Shown here in pieces: positions 26,925-38,900 of a stretch of 64,000 bases of DNA. Origin of the DNA: Dicaeum eximium (taxonomy: Eukaryota; Chordata; Aves; Passeriformes; Dicaeidae); the NCBI GenBank assembly GCA_013396995.1, contig VWZP01002845.1, positions 6,285,655-6,349,654 on the forward strand, in the 5' to 3' direction. The notes under the pieces are model-generated. The model saw nothing but the letters and a program-made list of their open reading frames with translations, was not told where the DNA came from and did not search any database. The position numbers were made by a program, and so were the translations under genes. Positions within the stretch are counted from its first letter, which is position 1; every line of letters starts with the position of its first letter.

Positions 26925-27250
26925 ATTTGTGAACAAAGCTGCTCCTTTGAAGAGAAGTGTTTGTTTACAGTTGTTTATCGGTGCAGGAAATGGATCAATT
27001 AGATGTAACTTTCTAAGTTAATTGAGTGCCACTACTGAAACCACCTGACCTCATGCTGGTGCCAGCAGTGCCAGCTGAGAAATCTCATCGTTGTTGCTGT
27101 GGGAAAGACAAGGACACGATGGGAAATGTTATTTTTGGCCCTCAAAAGATTAAAAATTTTAAATATTTATAGAGTCTTATCTAAAATACTGATTGGTTAT
27201 TAGTGCCTTGAATTGAGGCAGGGATGTGTGAATCCCTAGAGCTTTATGAC
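26925..27250. promoter_or_regulatory. Candidate non-coding regulatory block
   Basis: A non-repetitive block holds a forkhead-like TTGTTTACA (26961-26969), a homeodomain-type GTTAATTGAG, an E-box-like CCACCTGACC, and an MEF2-like TAAATATTTATAG in succession. There is no coding frame. The call rests on motif clustering and is not demonstrated. Confidence 0.25.
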
Positions 27251-27614
27251 CATACCCCATCTGAATTAATCTGAACCATTAACAGGGAATTGGCACTCTG
27301 AATTTTCCTCTAGCTATATCCTCTTTTCCACACTGCACTGCCTTTATTTTTTCCTCTTGGATTGTTTCGTTAATGATCTAGAATGCAATAACAGCACACA
27401 CACAAAAAAAATAGTTTTCAGATTCATCCCTCTTTGGAATATTTGGCTTCAGAGCTATATTTATATAATTTTTTTCCTTTTTTTTTTCCCTGCTGCACAG
27501 GCTTATAATCCTTTTTGCCTGTGCAAAAGCAGAATGACTTCATTAGCGTGGTGCTACCTTGTCACTGTACTGAGTTTTGCAATCTTATTCAACAATTCTT
27601 CCCTGATAACTTAA

Positions 27615-27639
27615 GGGAGTTTTGGGAGGGGGAGGGAGG
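27615..27639 (+). other. Potential G-quadruplex motif
   Basis: The run gggagttttgggagggggag and following ggagg gives four G-tracts of three or more with loops of 6, 1 and 1 bases, which fits the usual G-quadruplex pattern on the + (transcribed RNA) strand. Confidence 0.55.
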
Positions 27640-29781
27640 AGGCTTAACATAAATATTCTGGATTCTTTTTTTCCTGGCAAATTCATGGCCTGTTTTGAGA
27701 CTGGAGAAGCTATTGGATGCATTTGTTAGTGTTGAAAACCCATATTTTTCCTGTTAGTTGCGGAATAGCTGTGGCTTATGACAGCTGTAATGAGGTCTTT
27801 GATAATGCTTCTGTGGCCTGTAGCAAATGGGCTTATTGTGGGAGCCAGGAGCCCTTTCAGAAAGCCCCAGTTTCAGAGCTGAGAGAGAAACAGGAGAGCA
27901 CAACCTTTAAGTAAATCTCCTCTCTCGTCTAATCTTGAATCTTGCAGGAGAACCACTTGAGGCTACAAGCAAGGTTGAAACAACTCAGTGTGGCTAATGT
28001 TTATCAGCTAATATTAAAAAAAACAACAACTCTTTTCCACTGATATGATTTTGATGGTGTTGTCAGGCTTGTGGTAAAAGAGTGAATGAACTTGGGACGT
28101 ACTTTAAAGGCAGAGCACACAGGAAAATTCTGCAGGTTAGTTATCTTAAAAATGTCTCAAATTCAATAAGTTTTTGAGCCTAAGGCAAGCTTAATTAAAC
28201 TTGAAGGAAAGCAAAAATAAGACTTTGAAACGCTGGTTTGGTTCTCATAAACCTGAGTAAGCCAAAGTCTGGATCACTCAATTATGTATGATTGTGAGAT
28301 TTATTTTGTGAGCATTTTCCTGCACAGTGCAAATTCTCAGCATCCTTCTCTTCCACTGTGTGTGTGTGTCAGGCTCTGAAGAAGGAGAGGAAGGAACTTA
28401 AGGTTATGATTTGGGGGCTCAGAATGTCCTCCATGTCACCCTTTTTCCTCTCAGGCTGTCCACAGACATGCTGGAAAGTATTTGTAGGGAGAAGGAGATA
28501 CAATGGTGCTCTTTGGAATATATACCTGAGACTCTATCTGTGCAACTGTGTTCCATGTCTGTGCCTTGGAAAAGAAAATAGTTCTCTGAAAGGATTGCAA
28601 AGCCCCACTTTGCAGTCAAGTTTAATAGGAAGACACAAGCTGGCTAAAATGTGTGGGTTTTGTGGGCTGAAAGCTTGTCACTTCTGAAGGAGCTGAATCC
28701 TAGAGCCTGGCAATGTAGTATTGTTTGTCCTCTGTTAAAAATATTCCTTAAGGAGCTCTGCATAACACGTCTTCACTGAGTTACCTTTCTTCCTTTCCCC
28801 TTTTGATTGAAATATGCATGGCTTTATTAACAGGTTTCGTTTACTTGTCTGTTAAGCTGAACAAAAAGCTTTAAAGAGCTTCTGCAATGGATTTAAGTAT
28901 CACTGAACCGGGTAGCTGCTTTGCCTTGCTGGGAGAGGAATTAGTCAAATTCCAGCTCCTGTATGCACAGGTTCTTAGTTTCTGGAGCTCTCAGTCTCTC
29001 CTTTACCTGCAGCCTCTAGCTGATGCAGTCTAAATAATGCGTATTTGGTGCCAGTACAGGTTTCTTACTGTCTTGGCTATGACAATGCCCAGTGGCAAAT
29101 TATTAGGAAGAGTTTAAGAATAGGAAGGGATGTAGTGGTGCCTCTGTGGTGTAGTCTCCTTACCTCTAAGCAGGTCAGGAATTTCAACATTCAGGGATAA
29201 TACCTTTGGTTTTGTATAGTATGATCACTCTCTGGTCCACAGCAGCCTCTCTCTATATATATGCTATATATGTGAAAGCATATTACCTCCATATGATTTT
29301 GAACCTATCACTGGCTGTCTGCTCTGGTTTTCCAAGCTGTACTGGAAAAAGAAAGGAACGATTATTCTTTTTACATGCTTTGTGCCATTCTTGCCTTTAC
29401 AGGCCTTTATGTAGTCCTTCTCTATCTCTCCTTCAATGAAAGGCATTGCATTAGTCATTACTCACAGTGAAGCCATGTCGTACTGTGATTATTTCTGTTG
29501 CCTTTCCTCTCAACCTTTTTCTAATTTTCTGATGTCCTTTTTGGAATGAAGACAGCATGTAGATGAAGCACAATTGGTTGGTTGGGATTTTTTTATAGCA
29601 GCAAAATATTTATGTTTCTTCAATACCATTTCTAGTAAGTCCTAACACTGAATTTGCTTTTCTCAACTCCTGGACAACAGAATTGCATTCTTAGGCCTTC
29701 AGCTGACTATTACTTACACAATTTCCCCCCATGTCTTTTTACTGAAACACATTGAATTTCATTTTTTTGCAAAAAATTGCA

Positions 29782-30341
29782 GGCTGCACAGAGCCACTTG
29801 CTCCCTCTCGCACCAGCTGCATAAGGGAGAGAATTAGAAGGGTAAAAGATGGAAAACTCATGGGTTGAGATAAAGACAGGTTAATAGGGAAAGCAAAAAC
29901 TGCACACACAAGAAGCAAAACCAGGAATTAATTCACTGCTTCCCATGGACTGGCAGGTGTTCAGCCATCTCCAGGAGAGGAGAGCCCTGTCAGGTGTATT
30001 GGTTACTCAGGAAGACAAACACCATCACTTCAGAGGTCCCCCTCTTCCTCCTTCTTCCCCCCATTTTATATACTGAGCTTGATGTCATATGGTCTGGAAG
30101 ATCCCTTTGGTCCATTGGGGTCACCTGGCTCTGTTTCCTCCCAACTTCCCATGCATCCCCAGCCCCTCCTCCAGCATGACAATATGGAAATCAGAAAAGG
30201 CTTTGGCTCTGTTTAAGTCCTGCTCAGCAATAACAAAGACATCTCTGTATTATCAAACCTGTGTTCAGCACAAATCCAAATCACAGCCTTATTCCAGCTG
30301 CTGTGAACAGAATTAACTCTACCCCGGTGAAAGGCAGCACA
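29782..30341 (-). mobile_element. Solo LTR of an avian endogenous retrovirus (probably ERVL-like), antisense
   Basis: About 560 bases match, from memory, a common avian solo LTR read in reverse complement. Read on the minus strand the element starts TGTGCTGCC at 30341 and has a TATA box (TATATAAAA, near 30066-30074) about halfway. A degenerate poly(A) signal (CTATTAAC in place of the usual ATTAAA) lies near 29880-29890. Phrases such as catgggttgagataaagaca and ggcaggtgttcagccatctc on the + strand are diagnostic. The 3' end of the LTR is truncated or diverged. No internal retroviral genes flank it, so it is a solo LTR left by recombination. It lies within the ATP8A2 intron in the opposite orientation. 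The assignment to ERVL rather than another class is less certain than the LTR call itself. Confidence 0.85.
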
Positions 30342-31264
30342 CTACAATCTGAGAAATAAAGTTTTCTACCACACAGATATGGTGTAGAGCTCAAATTAGT
30401 AAGCAGCATAGTTATTGCTGAAGAGCCCTGAATAGAAAGAAACGGGGAAATGCAAAGTATTTTAAATATTTGATCTGACTCTACTTGAGCGTTACTGTGA
30501 CCCATGCTCCAAAGTCACTTAAGTGTTCTTGAAAAATACCATAACCATTAGTAAGCAGCTTGCAGTGTGATTGCTGGTGAGATGTGTACACAGGGAGGAG
30601 AGGGGAGTACCCACTGTGGGCCAAGGTAAACCTCTAGAGTCCCTAAAGAGGGGAAACAATGGCTTAAATTAAAAGATTTCTGACAAGCTTTTTACAAATG
30701 CTAGTTTTCTATTACTCCAAAGCTTAAAGACTTTGGGTTTCGTTTCCAGTGTCACAGCTTTGTAAAATCTCAATGCTTCTACTATTTTAACATAAATTCT
30801 AAAACTACTGATATTCATCTACTGTACCTTGCAGGCTTTAAGCAGAATATAGATCCACATTTTTTAGTAGTCAGGCAGAAACAATTTCAAAACTGTCCCT
30901 GATTATATGCGGCTAACATGATTTAAAGGAGTAGCCATATGGGAGTGTTTCTTTTAAAACTACACACAGCATGGCATTGTAGGATTTTTGCACAGACAAG
31001 AAAATAAACTAGGTCAGCATAGGTCAAACTTCAGTCTTGCAGCGAGAAAAGCATCTATTTAAAGTAGAAGATGAGAAATGATATAGTAACTGTTACCCTG
31101 AAGTGAAAAATGGTGCTGTTTATGTATTTAATCGGTCTGGGTATGCAGAGGGGCTTTGAATTCCGCTGCTGTCGGATCTTGTATTGCTGCTGTCCATCAG
31201 GGGTTTTCTCTTTCTTAGAAGACTCACGGTAAATTTATTTTGGATAGTTTCTTAACAGGTGTTT

Positions 31265-31555
31265 CCTCAATGCTCCGAACGCTTTAAATGAGAACCGTGC
31301 TGCGTGTCCGGCGCTCTCAGCTGAAATCACACATGGCCTGCCACGGGCGCCGGTGTGTTTACTCATCTGTGGCCACGCTGACAGCAGGCTCTGGCGGGTC
31401 CCCCTGCCCGGCCGGGACGCAGAGCAGATGTCGGGGATTAGGGGGAAGGATCTGGGAAGGCTTCGGGGCTGCGCGGTGGCGGAAGTCATTCATTGTGGGG
31501 ACGCGGACGGGGCGGCTGGGCCTGTGCTGAGGAGCGGCCCAAAATGGGCCTCGGT
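31265..31555. promoter_or_regulatory. Small intronic CpG island
   Basis: I count 25 CpG dinucleotides between 31276 and 31553, roughly one per 11 bases, against near-absence in the surrounding intron. GC content is also high, with runs such as ggacgcggacggggcggctg, and GGGGCGG (31509-31515) is an Sp1-like GC box. No splice-compatible coding exon is evident, although both strands are open for 60-80 codons, as expected for GC-rich DNA. It may be an alternative or non-coding promoter, an orphan CpG island or an enhancer. The solo LTR ends about 920 bases upstream and points away from it. Confidence 0.6.
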
Positions 31556-34500
31556 GGGTTTGTGTGTGTGAATGGAAACCAAATGTTTTCCTGGTGCCTT
31601 TGAATTAAAGGCAAGCATAAATCAATACAACAAAATGAAGTTAGTGTGCCAAGTGATATTTTATTTCTGCGGTGTTCTTCCCAGCAACAAAGCTGGCGGT
31701 GTGGGGCTCTCAAAGTCACACTGCCTGGCACACTGTGGGTGGAAAGGCTGTCCTGCTGGGAAGGGCTGTGGGGCAGGAGGTGGCTGTGCCTGACCTGGGA
31801 CCAGGCGGCCAGCGGAGCCTCTGCACCTTGGACTGGCACTCACGGTCAATTTGTCATTTTGGCAGTGTTTTGTGCTTCAGGGAATGTTTCCTGTGGGACT
31901 GCCTATCTTCAGCTGTTGGGTTTATCGCTGGCCCTTGTGTTTGGAATGTTCTGTGCTCAGAAATCAACCATCTGTGGAAACATAGGGGTAGCACAAGGTG
32001 ACGAAGACTGAGTGGTGCATGGCACTATGTGTCCCCTACAGACATCAAATACTGCACCATGTTACTGGGAGGCTTGTCAGGCATCTCGCTGGGCTGGAAG
32101 CTGACTTTTGGTAGCAACTCACCAAGTTAGGGAATCAGAGCAGGCACCTGTAGCTGAGATTTGTGATACGGAGGAAAAATGTATATAAATTGCTACTAAA
32201 TTGTGATGCTGTTGTGAAGATTTCAGTTAAGGGTGAAAGGAATGGAGAAAAATAGAGACACAGGGTGCATCTCCAGGCTTTGGCGAGAGAGTGTGGTGAG
32301 AGTCACTGCAGATGTACTTCATACATGACAATACAAGGCATGGTGGCTCTGTGAAGGAGTTGTATGTGCTCAAGCAATGACATAAATTACTCTGGGAATG
32401 AAAACAAAGGAAAGGAGCAAGGTTTTATAGAAAAAGTTTTTTATTTGTTTAAAGCTCCATTGATCTGGGTTGAATTGCAGTCATGCTAAGAGAACCCAAA
32501 GCCTATTTTAGGGCCTCCAGGAGAGGCAGTATCACAGTAAAGAAAACTTTGAGCTAACTGCATTCAGAATATGCTTTAAAAATGTAACCATTGAATGAAG
32601 ATAAAATCCATGTGAATATGTAGTGACTGAGCTAGTAAATTACTCTTCCTAGAGAAATGAAATGTGGGGAAGTAGTGGCTGTTATCTGATGCAAGGCAAC
32701 CATTGCTGCAACAGATTAAGATCTCTAAAGCTGAGTTTAAAGGACACAGTTTTCCAGAATGCAGAACTCCCTCTATGGAAGGGGAGTTGACTTTGGTAAG
32801 AATTCAGCATGCTCATCAATTTATAAACCTATGCCCCAATTTTAAAAACTTGGAAAATATCTACTTCTCTGAGCCTTGCAGTTACGAGATGTAATTCTTG
32901 CTGTATGATTATTAGCCATTCTCTGAAATTCTTGAGCTACTAAGGAATCTGTAGGATGTGAAACACAGGGAATAGTGTTATCCTGGGAAATGCAATCTCA
33001 AATCATATTAGGAAACACTTAAGTTAAAAAAAGAACATCAACAATAGTGTTTCCAATTTGTGGGTTTCAGTGCTGTAATTCCCTGCAGGCAGCACACCAC
33101 ATGTAGAGCTGCAGTACTCTCCAGCCAGCTGCCTGCAAGAGCAGGTGTCAGCCTGCCCCACTTAAATTGCTACATCAGGACTCTGGAGAGCAGCAGCAGT
33201 CTTGCTGACATCAACTCATTTGCCAGATTTGGGGACAAAATGCTGAATCTAATTTGAACTAATACTGATGGAAGTGTTGCCACAGGCCCTTTCAGATCTT
33301 TATGTGTGCTGTAGAACTTGGGTTTTGGTCAGCAGCTTCAGTCAGGACCTAGAATTGTTTAGATGGCTCAGGCATGTGGATAGATACCTGATTATACTTA
33401 CCTGAAATATTTAACAGTGTACTCAATGTTGGGGTTTTTTAATGCACTCTCTTAAGATGGTCTATAAATGCACAAAAAGGCTTAGCATGAAGATACACAC
33501 AATGGCAAGACAAATAGTAAAGGAATAAATGCAGATTTCAATTATTCTTCTTTTTTAAGTTAGTAAAACAATCATGTGAGATGGGGCAAGTATTATTTTA
33601 TACCAGTATGAAGATGCTACTTTCCAATTAAATATTTGTTTGTTTAAAAGCTTGCTTTCAAAACACTCCACTGAGGGTGGTTTTATTTTTTTGTATTTTC
33701 TGAGGTTAGAGCATATACCTAAATTCATACCACAAAGCCATGGTAGAGGTGAAGTGATCTTTCTGCTCCTGGTAGAGCACCTTTTTACTTAGGAGTGCTA
33801 ATTCTGAGGAGGAAGGAATATCTTGAAACAAATGTATTTTATGTGAGTAAGCCAGTGCTGTTGTAGTAGCAGAGTTGGAAATTTTCAACACACAAAGCCA
33901 GGAAATGTGAAGGTTCTGAATCTTTTTGTAGGTATAACTTAGCAAGCTGTCAATATCCTATATTTTTGCCAGCAAGGAGCAGCTTCTTCTAAACATAATT
34001 ACTCCCCTGGAGTTTGAAATTCAAAGGTGGGTTCTGTAAAATTAATTTTTCCCCTGCAGCTTTCGTGATAAAGGCCCAGTTATTAAATAAGGGCAGCTAC
34101 TCTACAAGAGGCGTTGCTCTTAAAACCTTTACAGAAACTTAGAGACACCAAACAAGAGTGGTTATATATATATGCTGAACAATACTTCAAAAGGAGAATG
34201 TAAAGTATAAATTCCTTATGTGCAGAGTAGAAGTTTATCCTAAAGTGCATGGAGCAGTGAACGAGACAAACTGTTACATTGTCCAGTCTGTCAAAGTTAC
34301 TCTTTCACATTTCATGCCTTCATTGGTGTAATTTGAGGGGGAAAGAGAGCAAAAATACAAGGATTCTTAAAAAACTGTGTATAGGTGTGACTTTGCTTTC
34401 ATGCTGGCATCACTTTCCTACACGTTTTAGGTGTGCTCAGTGAAGTTACGGGATGGTGGCAGGTCACTGCTGCCCATGGGCCTGCTCTGCCACACTTTCC

Positions 34501-35405
34501 AGGGGAAGTTCATCTTAAATTGGAGTATAAAAGAAGATTATATTGTCTTGCACGACAGTGTAATTGGACACATCTCAGAAAACTCAAACTATCATATAAT
34601 TCAGAATAATACCAAGCCTGACTAAGTTGAGGAAAAATAAATCTTAGATGATATAAACAGTGTCAGCGGGTTTTCTTCCAAGTTGTTTATGGTTTTAATT
34701 TGTGCTGGAGAAGCTCATGCTTATACAGAAGGGTATTTTAATTTTTTTTTAATGTGAAAAAATAATTTGCTCCTGGTGCTATTTAGGTAAAAATTTACTG
34801 AGATGTTTCATGCACTATGAGGAGAAGGCCCTTTGGTTAATGAGGTCTGTGCTTTCTAATAAGATTTTAGGAATCCACTTCGCCATTTACATGGAGCATG
34901 ATTCTACTACTAACTTTTCACCAACAGATTTCTCCAAATGACTACAAAGAAACTTAAATTTACCCTTTTTTTTAGCTTAGTATAATGAATAATGAAAAAA
35001 AAATGCAGGCTGTGTGGAATTGAATCAGAGTTTACACTGCTAGTGAACCATAAAATGAAATTAAAGAACTATCTGATTAATTTTCTTAATTCTCTGCTAT
35101 CAGAGTAATAATGGGAGGGTAGCATGGGCAGGCTCATTGTTTAATTGGTACTGTTGTATACTATTTAAGTAATGAGATAAAGTAATATTTTCCTCAAGCA
35201 GGACTGCATACGTAGAATATATCTTTAGTTAACACAAACCAGAGCTTATTTTAGCATCCTGTGGGACACATTTGGCCAATGATATGTTCATGTACCTATC
35301 AAATATTAATTTCTGTAAATTACATTAAGAAATAGAATAAAAAGAGGTTGTTAACTTGCTGTGTTCCTCCATTATGGAAACAGAGTTCCTGACAAGAAAA
35401 TAAAA

Positions 35406-35453
35406 TTATCTAGAAGATCTCTTCACTGTGCTCCTATGGTTCTATAGTTCTGT
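35406..35453 (+). mobile_element. Possible CR1 3' tail remnant
   Basis: The sequence tctagaagatctcttcactg followed by ctcctatggttctatagttc looks like the last ~45 bases of a sense-oriented CR1, including two degenerate ATTCTATG-type octamers. It is too short and diverged to be certain. Confidence 0.4.
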
Positions 35454-35974
35454 CTAGTCCTTTCAAAACCATGGCTGTGTCTGTGAAGTTAGTTTTGCTG
35501 GGTTTTTTCTTCCCCTTGAAGGTTTTAATTTTTGATTTGTAACTTTGTCCTGCTGATTTCCTGATCATGAAATAACTTAAAGCAAGCAATTTGTCTTTTT
35601 TCAGCTGACATTATATTTTTCTTGGTCTTCTGTACTTTAATTTGTATTTTCCTGCTTTCTTTTATCTGTCATAACCAGCAACTTTAATGAAAAGCTTCTT
35701 GCTTGGTACCTAGATCTCAAAACACCTTGAGCTTTACCAGGAATGCTGAATACATGCCTTTGTGCTGGTGTTGGCAATTTTCTTTTTGCTCTAAGTACTC
35801 TCCTGTTGTCCTTCCCTACATTTATATCCAGGTGCTACATTAAAAATATCAAAAAACTTCATAACTAGGAAGCTAGACAGTGGATAGATTTCTTAACTCT
35901 AGGCTCCCATGTGTCTTCAAGTATGACTGGCAAAATTAAGGGAAAGGGGTAAAATATTGGAGTGAGGTGTCTGA

Positions 35975-35991
35975 TTTTTTTTTTTTTTCTC
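35975..35991 (+). repeat. Poly(T) run
   Basis: An uninterrupted run of about 15 T residues followed by CTCC. Similar T runs of 15 or so occur near 38847 and 59347; none has a recognisable retroposon next to it. Confidence 0.85.
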
Positions 35992-38900
35992 CTTTGCTCC
36001 TTCTACTGGTCTCAAGGGGATGTGGTGGTATGAGCAGAGACTGGGAGAGGGAGGAAATAGTTTTGAGACTGGACCAGTGTGTGATTGTGTTAAATCCAGC
36101 CAGCCAGTGAGGTCATTGTTTTCATCTGAGTCATTTTAGAATGAAAACTCTTACATTATGGAAAACATTGCACATCTTTATTTCAGATATGGAAATACCC
36201 AGCCAGCCTTTCAGTGGCAGAGCTCCGCTGATTTCATCTGAGGTACTCCTGACTCCCAGTGGTGTAAGCAGGAGGGGAAATCAAATTCTTCTACCTCATT
36301 TCTTAACACTTTGCCACTAACCCCAAGGGGTTATTCTTTAGGTACTTTTCCAGCCTAGACATTTGTTGAAGAGAGAGCTAGTAAATCTGTTGATTGCACC
36401 TGTCAGCCCTGGATCTACTAAATCTGTCCAGCCTGGAGCTGGCTGCAGTTATGTTGCAGGGAAAAGTTCTTCAGCACCAACTCATGTTGAGGCTAGACTG
36501 TGTTTCAGTGTGCACAGGGAAAATCCTCGAGCCTGCATTCTTGGATATCGATTATATTTCATACTTGGGCTCCAGTAGGCTCTTTCTCCATGTAGTGTGA
36601 TTTAACTGGGGGACTTGGGCAATCTGTCCAGCTCTGCAGTCACTTTGTGTGACCACGAGCTAGCCTTGTCATCTCTCTGCACTTACATTTTAATGTACGT
36701 GATCTGATGGTGGGTCTGATGTTTGTGGCACCTTGAGGATCTTGTATAATAGAGGAATTTTAAAACTATTCGTGTATTTTCTGCAGTATTAACAGCATGA
36801 GGTGGAGATATTGACCATTCCCCACAAGCTAACAGAAATAGTAGGAGGTTTTGATTTAATGTAACAAAGCTTTTTTATCATTTGAAGTGTGAGAAAGCCA
36901 TTGCTAGCTGATGCTTTGAGAATAATTTATGAAAAATGGGTTGGCTTATGACACAGTATCCACCAGTTGTTACATGCCATGGAGTGCTTAGAGTGTTAGT
37001 TTGTGGCAAATCTTGTCTCCTTAAGATCTGTTCAGTCACTTGATTGTTAAGAATTAATACTTTTAGCCGTTCAAGGTAAAATTTCCAGGTCTTTGGAAAG
37101 AAAACTACCCAGTGCTAGCACTGAAACATTCAGGCTTAAGAGGACCCAAAACATGCAGACCGTGCACAGTGCAGTTCTCTAAAGGAAAACAGGGGTAGGT
37201 AATGGTCTGCAAACTGTAAATATATATTTGCTGAGGAGTTGGTACAATTATAGTGTTCATAGTATGCAATAGGATTTTTTGATGCATGGAATGTGTTTCT
37301 CTTCTTACTGAAGTTAGGGTACAAATTTACTTGTGAAAAGCATTTTAAAAATTAGAAAAAAAAAAGAAAAGAGCAAAGATGTTGACGTTGTAGCATCACT
37401 AAAAGTGCTTTAATTTCAAGATTGGGGTAGATGGTATTTTACTTTCTACTGAAAATATTTTCTAGGCATTTAAAGCCATGTCTGAATTAGCCCTATTAAG
37501 TCTATAGAGCAAATGAAAGGCCATCTTTTGCAGGAATCTGAGAGTTTTCAGAGCATTTCTGTAATGTGTCCCAGTGCTAATGCTTGAACTTCTGAAGGAG
37601 AGTAACAGGTTTGTCCATACCCCGTGCCTTCAGATGAGGCACTGGAACTTGAGTGAAGCAGGGCTGTTTGCCCAGGCTGGCAGCACCAGTGGGAAAATGT
37701 CCGTGGCCGAGGGCCCAGGAATAGCACCTCAGATCGATGGGCTGGGGCAGGCTTTGAAGAAACTGCCCTCAGTGGCTGAAAAGCAGACGTCCTTCCATGT
37801 GAATTGCCTAACATGGGATGGGAGCAGAGTGACCAAGCTTCCCCTGCCCCAGCTCTAGCCCTTCTGAAGTGGTGAAGCCCTTCTCAGACCAAGCCACTGG
37901 TCTGAACTGATGGAGGGCAGGCACTGGCAGAGAGGTCGACCTGGTGCATCTCAGCTGGCTGCTGCCACGTGTGTTAGTGCAGCTGGGCATGCACGGCTTC
38001 CTGCTTTGGCTACCAAGGCAGAGCAGATGGAGCAGCAGGGCCAAGCTCCCAGAGCTGCACTTGTAGCTCCAGCCACAAGTGTCTCAGTGTCTGAGAAGTC
38101 CAGATCAAGAGTACTTCGGTGATGGCAGTGAATATTTATCACCGTATGTGAATCCCTCACAATAATCGTGTGGCCATCCTCTCCCTCACTCCTCCTTTGC
38201 CAAGTTCTGCCACAGGCAGTGCCATGCTGCCATACACACTTGACTGCTGGGGACCCAGTGATGTGCCACCACCAGACTGCAGGCTGGACTAGAATCCCTA
38301 GTGTACAAAGCTGGAATTGAATGAGTATGAAACTGCAGTTGAGCAACTTATTGGGACCTTATCCATGTCTGGTGGAGAGAGCTATGATCAGGCTCCAGGC
38401 ACACTTCCAGGAATAATTTTTTTCGTGCTGGAGATATAAAGCCAGCTGTTTCCATCATGGTCTTATATGTTTGCTGTCCATTTTTTGTCAAAGTTAAGAT
38501 ATATGAGGAAATGAAATAATAAAAAACTTTCGTTATTCAAAATAGGAATTTAAATTTTGTCTTGCTTTTCTTGACTGATATGATTGAGATCCTTGCTTGC
38601 TTTGTCTGAATCATTTACTGGCCTCAGTTGACTAACCATGCTGTGATAAGAATACCAGAACAGTGTGTATATTGACTTCCCATCCCTGGACACTTTTGAC
38701 CTTGTTCTCCTTGGATGTTGTTGAAAATAGTGACACCACCTATTGGTGAAACAGTTCAACTAGGAATGATGCTTATGAACGTACTAAGAATAGTAAAATG
38801 GAGACAAGAGCTTGAAATGTACTCCAGATTGTATTGCAATTTAAGGTTTTTTTTTTTTTTTAAACAATCTAGTCTCTATTTCATATGCTTATGCATAACA

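Noticed and set aside
29206..29290. TATA-like run (tctatatatatgctatatat) as a promoter
   Set aside because: A simple TA-rich stretch with no initiator, GC box or downstream gene.
31235..31571. Three frames of 72-84 codons overlapping on both strands
   Set aside because: GC-rich CpG island sequence lacks stop codons by chance; no splice sites or family similarity recognised.
34160..34175. Short TA microsatellite
   Set aside because: Only about five units, which is common background in introns.
37548..38346. Overlapping frames of 70-131 codons in a GC-richer patch
   Set aside because: Frames are open on both strands with no recognisable domain, no splice context and no ATP8A2 similarity.
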